The notes under the pieces: model-generated
What the model was told of the DNA's origin: nothing
Database searches by the model: none
The model's input: only the letters and a program-made list of their open reading frames with translations
Position numbers and translations under genes: made by a program
Origin: Streptomyces afghaniensis 772
GTDB taxonomy: Bacteria > Actinomycetota > Actinomycetes > Streptomycetales > Streptomycetaceae
Length of the DNA stretch: 46,900 bases
Assembly: GCA_000415505.1 (NCBI GenBank)
Contig: KE354464.1
Span: 1 to 46,900 of the forward strand
Direction: 5' to 3'
Shown: one piece after another, positions 10,075-19,873 of the stretch
Layout: each line of letters begins with the position of its first letter
Numbering within the stretch: position 1 is the stretch's first letter

Positions 10075-10743
10075 GTGCGTTCCCTACCTCTGCCCCTGGC
10101 CCTGACCGCACGCCTGTCCCCGGTGGCCGTGCTCGCCGCGGCGGGCTGGGCGCTGTCGTCCGGCCCGCTCGCCGCGCCGCAGGCCGCCGAGCACAAGCCG
10201 GCCGACGAGAAGACCGAGACCCAGTCCGCGTCCGCCCCGTCGACGTCGACCGTGTCGAAGACCTACTCGGCCGCGCCGGCGCCGTGCGAGAGCGTTGCCA
10301 AGAAGACGGTCGAGTCGCTGGTGCCGGGTGCCAAGACGGCCGGGAAGGAGATCCCGTCCACGGACTCGCAGTTGCGCCGCACCTGCTCCTGGAACGCGCT
10401 CAAGGGGTACAACTACCGCTGGCTCGACGTGTCCTTCGAGGTGATGGAGTCGGACGAGGCGGCAGAGAAGGCCTACCAGGGGCGCACCGAGGAGAAGAGC
10501 GGCGGTGGCACCGTTCCCGGTCTGGGTGACACTGCGTACTCCATCGTCAACCTCACCACCGAGGACAAGCAGCAGACCCGCGAGGGCCAGGTGTTCGTGC
10601 GCGCGTCCAACGCGCTGATGATCGTCACGTACAACGGCAGCGACTTCGAGTCGAAGAAGGCGCCGAGCACGGACACGATCAACAAGGGCGCGATCAAGGC
10701 CGCGAAGGAAGCGGTGGCCGCGCTGGAGGACGGCAAGGGCTGA
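10075..10743 (+). CDS. Exported protein with conserved Cys pair, DUF3558-like
   Basis: A 222-residue protein. The N-terminus (residues 5-40) is hydrophobic and Ala-rich, like a Sec signal or anchor, and is followed by a Ser/Thr/Lys-rich linker. The mature part has PCESVAKKTVESLVPGA and then RRTCSWN, a Cys-x(n)-Cys-Trp pattern like the DUF3558 family of actinobacterial cell-surface proteins. No lipobox Cys follows the hydrophobic segment, so it is probably secreted or anchored by its N-terminus. GTG 10075 is supported by AGAAGGG 4 nt upstream. Function unknown; it converges on the permease gene. Confidence 0.7.
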   Translation: MRSLPLPLALTARLSPVAVLAAAGWALSSGPLAAPQAAEHKPADEKTETQSASAPSTSTVSKTYSAAPAPCESVAKKTVESLVPGAKTAGKEIPSTDSQLRRTCSWNALKGYNYRWLDVSFEVMESDEAAEKAYQGRTEEKSGGGTVPGLGDTAYSIVNLTTEDKQQTREGQVFVRASNALMIVTYNGSDFESKKAPSTDTINKGAIKAAKEAVAALEDGKG

Positions 10744-10786
10744 CCGCCCTCCAGCATCCGTGGCCATGGCCGTGGCCGTGGTGGTG

Positions 10787-12313
<1,527 letters not shown>

Positions 12314-12453
12314 GGGCCAGGCCAATCATGGAGGTGGGACGGGAAAGGCCATGCGGGTGGCGCCGATGGGGGGTGCGCTGCGCTCGGGAGCGTCCTGGGC
12401 CCCCTTCCCTGGCCGGCGGGAAGGGGGAGATCAAAGGAGTGGTGCGGAGGCGG

Positions 12454-13476
12454 TCAGCCGTTGACGGCCGGGATCACCCGCGATCCGTACGTGTCGATCA
12501 CGGCTTCCTGCGCGTCGTGCATGTCGTAGACGGCGAACTGGTCCACGCCGAGCGCGCGCAGCGCGTTCAGCTTCTCGACGTGCTTCTCGACCGGGCCGAT
12601 CAGGCAGAACCGGTCGACGATCTCGTCGGGCACGAACTGGGTGTCCGGGTTGTCGGCGCGGCCGTGGTGGGAGTAGTCGTAGCCCTCCCGCGCCTTGATG
12701 TAGTCGGTGAGTTCGTCGGGGACGGCGGCGGAGTGCTCGCCGTACTTGGACACCAGGTCGGCCACGTGGTTGCCGACCATCCCGCCGAACCACCGGCACT
12801 GGTCGCGCGCGTGGGCGAGCGCCTCGGGCGAGTCGTCCTCGGTGACGTAGGCCGGGGCGGCCACGCAGACGGTCACCTCGGACGGGTCCCGGCCGGCGGC
12901 GACGGCCGCGTCCTTCACGGCCTTGACCATGTACTCGGTCAGATACAGGTCGGCCAGCTGGAGGATGAACCCGTCGGCCTCCTCGCCGGTCATCTTCAGG
13001 GCCTTGGGTCCGTACGCGGCCATCCACACGGGGAGTTCGGCGCCCGGCCCGATCCACGGGAACCGGACGACCGTGCCGTCGCCGAGGTCGGCCTCCCGAC
13101 CGCTGCCGAGGGCCCGGATGACCTTCATGGCCTCGCTGATCCGGGCCAGCGTGTTGGGCTTGCGGCCGGCCACGCGCATCGCGGAGTCGCCGCGGCCGAT
13201 GCCGCAGACCGTGCGGTTGCCGAACATGTCGTTGAGCGTGGCGAAGGTGGAGGCGGTGACCTCCCAGGTGCGGGTGCCCGGGTTGGTCACCATCGGCCCG
13301 ACCTTCAGTTTCGTGGTGTTGGCCAGGATCTGGCTGTAGATCACGAACGGTTCCTGCCACAGCACGGCGGAGTCGAAGGTCCAGCCGTACGAGAATCCGT
13401 TGCGTTCCGCCCGTTTCATCAGGCTGATCACCCGCGAGGCCGGCGGGTCGGTCTGCAGGACGAGTCCGAAGTCCAT
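12454..13476 (-). CDS. LLM-class flavin/F420-dependent oxidoreductase in the pyrimidine-degradation cluster
   Basis: A 340-residue luciferase-like TIM-barrel protein. It shows MDFGLVLQTDPPAS at the start, IGRGDSAMRVAGRKP in the cofactor-phosphate region, LPVWMAAYGPKALKMTGEEADG in the middle and a C-terminal ALGVDQFAVYDMHD. It resembles the LLM subgroup often found next to hydantoinases in actinomycetes. ATG 13476 has AGGAG 8 nt upstream. It follows the dihydropyrimidinase by 11 bp, so the two are surely cotranscribed. By context it may carry out the redox step on the pyrimidine ring that precedes ring opening, since no dihydropyrimidine dehydrogenase is present. That role is inference. Confidence 0.85.
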   Translation of the reverse strand: MDFGLVLQTDPPASRVISLMKRAERNGFSYGWTFDSAVLWQEPFVIYSQILANTTKLKVGPMVTNPGTRTWEVTASTFATLNDMFGNRTVCGIGRGDSAMRVAGRKPNTLARISEAMKVIRALGSGREADLGDGTVVRFPWIGPGAELPVWMAAYGPKALKMTGEEADGFILQLADLYLTEYMVKAVKDAAVAAGRDPSEVTVCVAAPAYVTEDDSPEALAHARDQCRWFGGMVGNHVADLVSKYGEHSAAVPDELTDYIKAREGYDYSHHGRADNPDTQFVPDEIVDRFCLIGPVEKHVEKLNALRALGVDQFAVYDMHDAQEAVIDTYGSRVIPAVNG

Positions 13477-13487
13477 CGGCACCACTC

Positions 13488-14891
13488 CTAGTTGAGGTAC
13501 TGACAGGTGGATCGCGGGGTGTAGACGCCGTGCCCGGCGTGCCCGGTGTACTCCCGCTCGGTGATCACGGGTTCGCCGCGCGAGAGGACCGTCTCGACCC
13601 GGCCGGTGACGCGTTTGCCCTCGTACGCCGAGTAGTCGACGTTCATGTGGTGGGTCTCGGCCGACATGACCTGCTCGGCGTGCGGGTCGTAGATGACGAC
13701 GTCGGCGTCGGCGCCCGGCGCGATGGTGCCCTTCTTCGGGTAGAGGCCGAACATCCGGGCCGGCGAGGCGCAGGCGATCTCGATCCAGCGGCGGCGGGAG
13801 ATGTGCCCGTCGAGGACCGCCTGGTGGAGCAGGTCCATACGGTTCTCCACCCCCGGCAGGCCGTTGGGGATCTTGGAGAAGTCGCCGCGGCCGAGTTCCT
13901 TCTGGCCCACGAAGCAGAACGGGCAGTGGTCGGTGGAGACCACCTGGAGGTCGTTGGTGCGCAGGCCCCGCCACAGCGCGGCCTGGTGCTCCTTCGGCCT
14001 GAGCGGGGTGGAGCACACGTACTTCGCGCCTTCGAAGTCCGGCTCGGCGAGGTTGTCGGTGGACAGGAACAGGTACTGCGGGCAGGTCTCGCCGAAGACG
14101 GGCAGTCCCTCGTCACGGGCCCGGGCCAGCTCGGCGACCGCCTCCGTCGCCGAGACGTGCACGACGTACAGGGGCGCGCCCGCGACCTGCGCGAGCTTGA
14201 TGGCACGGTGGGTGGCCTCGGCCTCCAGCAGGGCCTTGCGGACCTCTCCGTGGTAGCGCGGGTCGGTCTCGCCCCGGGCCAGGGCCTGCTCGACCAGGAC
14301 GTCGATCGCGATGCCGTTCTCGGCGTGCATCATGATCAGGCCGCCGTTCTCGGCGGAGCGCTGCATGGCGCGCAGGATCTGGCCGTCGTCGCTGTAGAAG
14401 ACGCCCGGGTAGGCCATGAACTGCTTGAAGGAGGTGACGCCCTCCTCGATCAGCAGGTCCATCTCCTTGAGCGTCTCCTGGTTCACATCGGAGACGATCA
14501 TGTGGAAGCCGTAGTCGACGGCGCAGTTGCCCTCGGCCTTGGCGTGCCAGGCGTCGATGCCCTCGCGCAGGCTGTGCCCGACGCTCTGCACGGCGAAGTC
14601 GATGATCGTGGTCGTGCCGCCCCAGGCGGCGGCGCGGGTGCCGGTCTCGAAGGTGTCGGAGGCGAAGGTGCCGCCGAAGGGCAGCTCCATGTGGGTGTGG
14701 GCGTCGACGCCGCCGGGGATGACGTACTTTCCGGTGGCGTCGATCGTCCGGTCTGCGGTGAAGGCCTCTGCGGCGGGGGTGCCGGAGGTTGCGAGGGCGG
14801 CGATTCGGCCGTCCTCGATCAGGACGTCGGCGTGGATCTCGTCGGATGCGGTGATGACGAGGCCGCCGCGGATGACGGTTCGGGTGGTCAT
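13488..14891 (-). CDS. hydA: Dihydropyrimidinase / D-hydantoinase
   Basis: A 467-residue cyclic amidohydrolase. Binuclear metal ligands are visible in order: H65 and H67 (VDAHTHME), the carboxylated Lys K156 (SFKQFMAY), H189 (MMHAENG), H245 (VVHVSA) and D321 (STDHCPF). It opens dihydrouracil, dihydrothymine or 5-substituted hydantoins to N-carbamoyl amino acids, which the neighbouring ureidopropionase-like enzymes would cleave. ATG 14891 has GAGGAG 9 nt upstream. It is 94 bp downstream of the amidohydrolase gene on the same strand, and that gap holds a Streptomyces intergenic repeat that could modulate readthrough. Confidence 0.93.
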   Translation of the reverse strand: MTTRTVIRGGLVITASDEIHADVLIEDGRIAALATSGTPAAEAFTADRTIDATGKYVIPGGVDAHTHMELPFGGTFASDTFETGTRAAAWGGTTTIIDFAVQSVGHSLREGIDAWHAKAEGNCAVDYGFHMIVSDVNQETLKEMDLLIEEGVTSFKQFMAYPGVFYSDDGQILRAMQRSAENGGLIMMHAENGIAIDVLVEQALARGETDPRYHGEVRKALLEAEATHRAIKLAQVAGAPLYVVHVSATEAVAELARARDEGLPVFGETCPQYLFLSTDNLAEPDFEGAKYVCSTPLRPKEHQAALWRGLRTNDLQVVSTDHCPFCFVGQKELGRGDFSKIPNGLPGVENRMDLLHQAVLDGHISRRRWIEIACASPARMFGLYPKKGTIAPGADADVVIYDPHAEQVMSAETHHMNVDYSAYEGKRVTGRVETVLSRGEPVITEREYTGHAGHGVYTPRSTCQYLN

Positions 14892-14927
14892 GCTCTGTCG
14901 CTCCTCGCCGTTTGGACGTGCCGGTTG

Positions 14928-14988
14928 ACTGTGGCTGGCAGCGCGCACGCGGCGGTAGCCGCATATCGAATACAGCCCCGCGCCCCTA
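14928..14988 (-). repeat. Streptomyces intergenic repeat (GGGGCGCGGGG family) with hairpins
   Basis: Read on the minus strand it begins TAGGGGCGCGGGGCTGTAT and continues with GATATGCGGC and a GCGGC-TACC-GCCGC hairpin. I recognise this as a repeat scattered between genes in many Streptomyces genomes. The TAG stop of the upstream amidohydrolase is its first triplet. It lies inside an otherwise co-directional gene string and may act as a partial terminator or mRNA-stability element. Confidence 0.6.
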
Positions 14989-15828
14989 GAGGTCCGTCAG
15001 CGGACCGTACGCTGCAGGGGCCCTGTCCCTGTAGAACTGCCAGCGGTCGCGGACCTCTCGGAGTTTGGCCATGTCCAGGTCGCGGACGACCAGTTCGGGC
15101 TCCTTGTCGCTGGCCACCTCGCCGACGAACTGGGCCTCCGGGTCCACGAAGTACGACGTGCCGTAGAAGTCGTTGTCGCCGTACTCCTCGACGCCGACCC
15201 GGTTGATCGCGCCCACGAAGTACTCGTTGGCGACGGCCGCCGCCGGCTGTTCCAGCTGCCAGAGATAGCCGGACAGGCCGCGCGAGGTGGCCGAGGGGTT
15301 GAAGACGATCTCGGCGCCCGCGAGGCCGAGTGCGCGCCAGCCCTCGGGGAAGTGCCGGTCGTAGCAGATGTAGACGCCGACCTTGCCGACGGCGGTGTCG
15401 AAGACGGGCCAGCCGGAGTTGCCGGGGCGGAAGTAGAACTTCTCCCAGAAGCCCCTGACCTGCGGGATGTGTGTCTTGCGGTACTTGCCGAGGTAGGAGC
15501 CGTCCGCGTCGATCACGGCGGCGGTGTTGTAGAGGACGCCCGGCTGCTCCTCCTCGTACATCGGCAGGACCAGGACGATGCCCAGTTCCTTGGCGAGGGC
15601 CTGGAAGCGGCGGACGATCGGGCCCTCGGGGATCTGCTCGGCGTACTCGTAGAAGGCCGGGTCCTGGACCTGGCAGAAGTACGGTCCGTAGAACAGCTCC
15701 TGGAAGCACAGGACTTGAGCACCCTGCGCGGCCGCGTCGCGGGCCGCCTGCTCGTGGACCTGGATCATCGACTCCTTGTCGCCCGTCCAGGCGGTCTGGA
15801 AGACGGCGGCACGGATCACTCGGCTCAT
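14986..15828 (-). CDS. Nitrilase-superfamily beta-ureidopropionase-like amidohydrolase (copy 1)
   Basis: A 280-residue protein with the complete Glu-Lys-Cys triad: E44 (CFQELFYG), K118 (KYRKTHIP) and C155 (VYICYDRHFPEG). The last motif and the NDFYGTSYF stretch match N-carbamoyl-beta-alanine amidohydrolases, which release CO2 and ammonia from the ring-opened pyrimidine. ATG 15828 is preceded by GGAGG with 5 nt spacing. It is followed by the dihydropyrimidinase and paralogous to the gene at 18861-19703 (same length, same triad positions), so the cluster has two such enzymes. They may divide N-carbamoyl substrates between them. Confidence 0.9.
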   Translation of the reverse strand: MSRVIRAAVFQTAWTGDKESMIQVHEQAARDAAAQGAQVLCFQELFYGPYFCQVQDPAFYEYAEQIPEGPIVRRFQALAKELGIVLVLPMYEEEQPGVLYNTAAVIDADGSYLGKYRKTHIPQVRGFWEKFYFRPGNSGWPVFDTAVGKVGVYICYDRHFPEGWRALGLAGAEIVFNPSATSRGLSGYLWQLEQPAAAVANEYFVGAINRVGVEEYGDNDFYGTSYFVDPEAQFVGEVASDKEPELVVRDLDMAKLREVRDRWQFYRDRAPAAYGPLTDL

Positions 15829-15890
15829 CGGGACCTCCGGTCGCTCGGTGTGCCGTGAGCCTAGGAAGCCGGGACGTGCTCTTTGAGTTC

Positions 15891-15933
15891 CACCGTGTCA
15901 CGTCTGGGGGCGTGCGGCGTGCCACCGTGTCAC
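15891..15933. promoter_or_regulatory. Direct-repeat operator candidate upstream of the amidohydrolase/hydA operon
   Basis: CACCGTGTCAC occurs exactly twice, at 15891-15901 and 15923-15933. The 32-bp period is three helical turns, so both face the same side of the DNA. Related TTTCAC sequences follow at 15951 and 15982. The array sits between the end of the PucR-type gene and the start of the amidohydrolase at 15828, where an operon promoter is expected. Binding by the PucR-type protein is inference. Confidence 0.45.
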
Positions 15934-15983
15934 TCTGCCGTGTGCCCATGTTTCACCGCCGTTTTCCCAGGTGGTCGGGTGTT

Positions 15984-17550
15984 TCACTGCTGTTGCGCGT
16001 CGTGCGCGAGGAGTGCGATGTGCACCGAGGCGGCCTGCTCGAAGTCGTCGAGGTCCACCCCGAGGCGGACCTGTATGGCTTCCAGGCGGCGGTAGAGGGC
16101 GGGCCGCGAGACGTGGTGGAGCTGGGCGGTCCGGGACTTGTTGCGGCCGGTGGCGAGGTAGGTGCGCAGCACGGACAGCAGGTCCTCCTCGGCCTCGCAC
16201 AGCAGCCCGTCCAGCTCCCGCTCGGCGAAGGACTGCACGTGCGGGTCGTCGCGCAGCAGGCGGATCAGGCCCCGCAGGTGGACGTCCTTCAGGCGCACGA
16301 CCGGTGGGAGGTCGAGGACGGCGGAGGAGTCGGCGACGGCGTCCGCGACGTGCTGGGCCTCGCGCAGTCCGGCGGGGACGTCGTCCCAGGCGGCACGGGG
16401 GTCGGCCGCGGCGACGACCGTGCGGGCCGGTCCTGACTCGGTGCGCAGCCGGGTCGCGAAGTGTGCGGCGAGGGCGTCCGCGTCCTGGTCGCGGGGAAGG
16501 CTGAGCAGCACGGCGGTGGCTCCGTCGGCCAGTTCGGCGACCAGCCCGGGCAGGCCCAGCAGACGCAGCAGCCGGTCGAGCCGGGCGGTGTCGCCGTCGC
16601 GGACGACCAGCGGCACGAACGTCCGCCGGTTGACCGGCAGCCCGGCCGCACGCGCCCGGGGCAGCAACTGCCGTGCCGGTACGATGCCGCTGACCAGGTC
16701 GGTCAGCAGGCCTTGCGCGGACTGCTCCTCCCACGGAGCACGCCGCGCCGCCGCCGAGCATGCGGTGCAGGACGAGGGCCTCGGCGGCGCGGTCGGCCAG
16801 CAGCCGCCCGGTGGCGGTGTCGCCCCGGTAGCCGCACAGCAGGATCCGGCCCCAGCGCTCCCCGCGTCCGCCCAGTTCGGCCCGGATCCAGCCGTCGCCC
16901 TCGGTGCCGCCGGCCTGCCGGGCGATGCGCTCCCAGTCGCGCAGCACGTCGTCCACCGCCGGCCGCTCCCCCGCCGTGCCGAGGACGCGGTGGGCGAGGT
17001 TGGTGACGACGACCGGGCAGGCGCTGTGCCGGGCGACCTCGTCGAGCAGGCGTTGCAGCGGGGCGCCCGCGGTGATCAGTGCGGTGAGTTCGGTGCGGAC
17101 GGCCTCGGAGAGGCTGACGGCGGCGAACTTGCGCCGCACGAGGCGTGACTGGACCTCCTCGGTCAGCTCGGCGAAGGGGAAGGGCCGGTGCAGGACGACC
17201 ATCGGCAGCCCGCACCGCTCGGCCGCCCGGCGCATCACGGCCGGCGCGGCGGGGAAGGCGCGGCCGAGTCCGAGGACGACGGCGGCGGCTTCCGCGCGGT
17301 GCAGCGACCGGACGTACTCGGCCTGCTTCTCCTCGTCGCCGGCGAGCAGCACACCGGTGGTGAGTATCATCTCGCCGCCGCTGAGCATCACGCCGACGTC
17401 GGCGGCCTCGGCGACGTGCACCCAGCGCACCGGCCGGTCGAGATGGCTCGCGCCGGCCACCACCTCGGGCTCCCCGGCGAGCACCCGCTCCAGGGTGAGG
17501 ACCTGCCGGACCGACAGCGCGGGTTCCGGGGAATCCAAGGTGATGGTCAT
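15984..17550 (-). pseudogene. PucR-family transcriptional regulator, frameshifted
   Basis: The 5' frame (MTITLDSPEPALSVRQVLTL, a PucR-type N-terminal domain with WVHVAEAADVGVMLSGGEMI) and the 3' frame (a CdaR/PucR GGDEF-like middle and C-terminal HTH, LSVLRTYLATGRNKSRTAQ then HVSRPALYRRLEAIQ) lie in different phases. They join near 16731-16745 if one extra base is removed, giving WEEQSAQGLLTDLVSG. The total is 3n+1, consistent with one inserted base and an approximately 521-residue protein. PucR-family proteins regulate purine, pyrimidine and amine catabolism, which fits its place inside this cluster. It begins 27 bp after the aminotransferase stop, so it is probably cotranscribed. A sequencing error is as likely as true inactivation. 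Confidence 0.8.
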
Positions 17551-17577
17551 GGTGCCGTTCCCTTGTTCAGTGCACTG

Positions 17578-18864
17578 CTACTGGATGCTCCTCAGAGCGT
17601 TCTCGAGGATCGCGGCGCCTTCCTCGGCCTCCGCGACGTTGAGGGACAGCGGCGGGGCGACGCGCAGGGCGCTGGTGTTGTGGCCGCCGCCCTTGCCGAT
17701 CAGCAGGCCGCCCTCGCGGGCCGCCTCCAGGACGGCCGCCGCGGCCTGCGGGTCGGCCTCGTCGGTCCCCGGCCTGGTGATCTCGATGCCGATCATCAGT
17801 CCGCGTCCGCGCACCTCCCGTACGGCCGGCACCTGCGCGGCGGCGGACCGCAGCCGCTCGATGAGCATGCCGCCGACGCGCCGGGCGTTGCCCTGGAGGT
17901 CGTGTTCCAGCAGGTAGTTGAGGTTGGCGAGGCCCGCCGCCATGGTGATCTGGGTGCCGCCGAACGTGGAGATGCTGTTGGAGTCGAGGCAGTTCATGAT
18001 CTCGGAGCGGGCGACGACACCGCCGATGGACATGCCGTTGCCGATGCCCTTGGCGAAGGTCATGATGTCCGGCGGCCCGTTCTGCCCGTGGGCCTGCCAG
18101 CCCCAGAAGTGCTCGCCGGTGCGGCCCCAGCCGGTCTGCACCTCGTCGGCGATCCACAGGACGCCGTGCTCGTCCAGCACCTCGCGGAAGGCGGCGTAGA
18201 GCCCGTCGGGCGGTGAGGTGAAGCCGCCGATGCCCTGGATGGGTTCGGCGATCAGCGCGGCCGGCGCGCGGGTGTGGCCGAGCAGGTCCTTCAAATCGTC
18301 GACGCAGGCCGCGATGAAGTCGTCGTCGCCGAGGGAGGCGTACGGGCCGCGGGTGCGCACGCCGCCGTGGACGTACAGCGTCTGGAGCGGGGACAGCGAG
18401 GTCGGGGACCAGCCGCGGTTGCCGGTGATGCCGACGGCGCTGAAGGAGCGGCCGTGGTAGCTGTTGCGCATGGCCATGATCGTGTTGCTGCGGCGGTAGG
18501 TGGTGGCGAGCAGCAGGGCGGTGTCGTTGGCCTCGGTCCCGGAGGTGGTGAAGAAGACGCGCGCGTCCGGGATCCCGCTCAGCTGGGTCACTCGCTCGGC
18601 GAGTTCGACCATCGGCCGGTTGAGGTACAGGGTCGAGGAGTGGATGATCCGCCCGGCCTGCTCGCTGACCGCCTTGGTCACCTCGGGCAGGGCGTGCGCG
18701 GTCATCGTGGTGAGGATGCCGCCGAAGAAGTCGAGGTACCGGTTGCCGTGGGCGTCCCAGACGTGACGGCCCTCGCCGTGGGTGATCTCGAGGGGGTCCT
18801 CGTAGTAGAGGGCGAGCCAGTCGGGGAGCACGGCCCGGTGGCGGCCCAGCAGGTCGTTGGTCAC
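17578..18864 (-). CDS. Class III PLP-dependent aminotransferase, probably for beta-alanine or similar omega-amino acids
   Basis: A 428-residue fold-type I aminotransferase. It has FFTTSGTEANDTALLL for the cofactor phosphate, LWIADEVQTGWGRTG with D240 contacting the PLP ring nitrogen, and TFAKGIGNG with the Schiff-base K272. The family includes alanine-glyoxylate and beta-alanine/3-aminoisobutyrate aminotransferases. In this cluster the natural substrate would be the beta-amino acid released by the ureidopropionase. The GTG start at 18864 overlaps the upstream TGA (GTGA), indicating translational coupling to amidohydrolase copy 2. Confidence 0.9.
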   Translation of the reverse strand: MTNDLLGRHRAVLPDWLALYYEDPLEITHGEGRHVWDAHGNRYLDFFGGILTTMTAHALPEVTKAVSEQAGRIIHSSTLYLNRPMVELAERVTQLSGIPDARVFFTTSGTEANDTALLLATTYRRSNTIMAMRNSYHGRSFSAVGITGNRGWSPTSLSPLQTLYVHGGVRTRGPYASLGDDDFIAACVDDLKDLLGHTRAPAALIAEPIQGIGGFTSPPDGLYAAFREVLDEHGVLWIADEVQTGWGRTGEHFWGWQAHGQNGPPDIMTFAKGIGNGMSIGGVVARSEIMNCLDSNSISTFGGTQITMAAGLANLNYLLEHDLQGNARRVGGMLIERLRSAAAQVPAVREVRGRGLMIGIEITRPGTDEADPQAAAAVLEAAREGGLLIGKGGGHNTSALRVAPPLSLNVAEAEEGAAILENALRSIQ

Positions 18865-19703
18865 GGCTGCACCAGTCCTTCGTAGGCGTCGGGGCGGCGG
18901 TCGCGGTAGAAGGCCCACGTCTGCCGCACTTCTTCGATGAGGTCGAGGTCCAGGTCGCGGATCACGAGCTCCTCCTGGCTGTCGCTGGCGACGTCGCCCA
19001 CGAACTGCCCGCGGGGGTCGACGAAGTAGCTCGTCCCGTAGAAGTCGTTGTCGCCGTACTCCTCCTGCCCGACGCGGTTGATCGCCGCGATGTAGTACCC
19101 GTTGGCGACGGCGGCCGCGGGTTGCTCCAGCCGCCACAGGTGGGACGACAGGCTCCGGTGGGTGGCGGAGGGGTTGTAGACCAGCTGGGCTCCGGACAGG
19201 CCGAGTTGCCGCCAGCCCTCCGGGAAGTGGCGGTCGTAGCAGATGTAGACGCCGACCTTGCCGGCCGCCGTGTCGAAGACGGGCCAGCCGAGGTTGCCCG
19301 GCTTGAAGTAGAACTTCTCGCGGAAACCCTTGAGCTGCGGGATGTGGTGCTTGCGGTACTTGCCGAGGTAGGTGCCGTCGGCGTCGATCACGGCCGCGGT
19401 GTTGTAGTAGAAGCCGGGCTGCTCCGCCTCGAACACCGGCGCGACGATCACCATGCCGGTCTCGCGCGCGAGGGCCCGCATGCGCCGTACCGTCGGCCCG
19501 TCGGGTACGGGCTCGGCCCAGCGGTAGTGCTCCGGCTCCTCGACCTGACAGAAGTAGGGGCTGTTGAAGACTTCCTGGAAACCGATGATCTTCGCGCCCC
19601 GGCGGGCCGCCTCGCGGGCGTGCTCCTCGTGTTTCGCCACCATGGACTCGGTGTCGCCGGTCCAGGTGGCCTGGACCAGGGCGGCACGTACGACGTTGGC
19701 CAT
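18861..19703 (-). CDS. Nitrilase-superfamily beta-ureidopropionase-like amidohydrolase (copy 2)
   Basis: 280 residues, closely similar along its length to the gene at 14986-15828. The triad is E44 (GFQEVFNS), K118 (KYRKHHIP) and C155 (VYICYDRHFPEG). It is first in the minus-strand unit and is coupled by a 4-base overlap to the aminotransferase. ATG 19703 is preceded by GGAGC with a normal gap. Having one amidohydrolase tied to the aminotransferase and another tied to the dihydropyrimidinase suggests two sub-operons that duplicated this step. N-carbamoyl-beta-alanine or N-carbamoyl-3-aminoisobutyrate are likely substrates. Confidence 0.9.
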   Translation of the reverse strand: MANVVRAALVQATWTGDTESMVAKHEEHAREAARRGAKIIGFQEVFNSPYFCQVEEPEHYRWAEPVPDGPTVRRMRALARETGMVIVAPVFEAEQPGFYYNTAAVIDADGTYLGKYRKHHIPQLKGFREKFYFKPGNLGWPVFDTAAGKVGVYICYDRHFPEGWRQLGLSGAQLVYNPSATHRSLSSHLWRLEQPAAAVANGYYIAAINRVGQEEYGDNDFYGTSYFVDPRGQFVGDVASDSQEELVIRDLDLDLIEEVRQTWAFYRDRRPDAYEGLVQP

Positions 19704-19732
19704 GAGCTGCTCCTTCGACGCGACGTCAGCGC

Positions 19733-19761
19733 CTCTACGCCCGTAGAAGCGGGCCGTAGAG
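19733..19761. promoter_or_regulatory. Palindromic operator or hairpin upstream of amidohydrolase copy 2
   Basis: TCTACG-CC-CGTAGA at 19734-19747 is a perfect palindrome, and a third CGTAGAG at 19755-19761 lets the whole block also fold as an approximately 11-bp hairpin (CTCTACG...CGTAGAG with inner CCCG/CGGG). It lies 30-58 bp upstream of ATG 19703. It could be a regulator site for the cluster or a terminator for the upstream gene ending at 19874. No T-run follows on the minus strand, which favours an operator. Confidence 0.45.
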
Positions 19762-19873
19762 CCACGAACGTAAGCCTCCGGCCCGGGCTTGCCAAGACCA
19801 TCGTCCCCAACCCGCGGTGCCGCGCGCGATTCGCACTCCTGTGGGTGAGTCGCCGGGGGCACGAGATGCCCGG

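Noticed and set aside
13530-15206. Long plus-strand open frame over the dihydropyrimidinase and amidohydrolase
   Set aside because: It is a shadow of two well-supported minus-strand enzymes.
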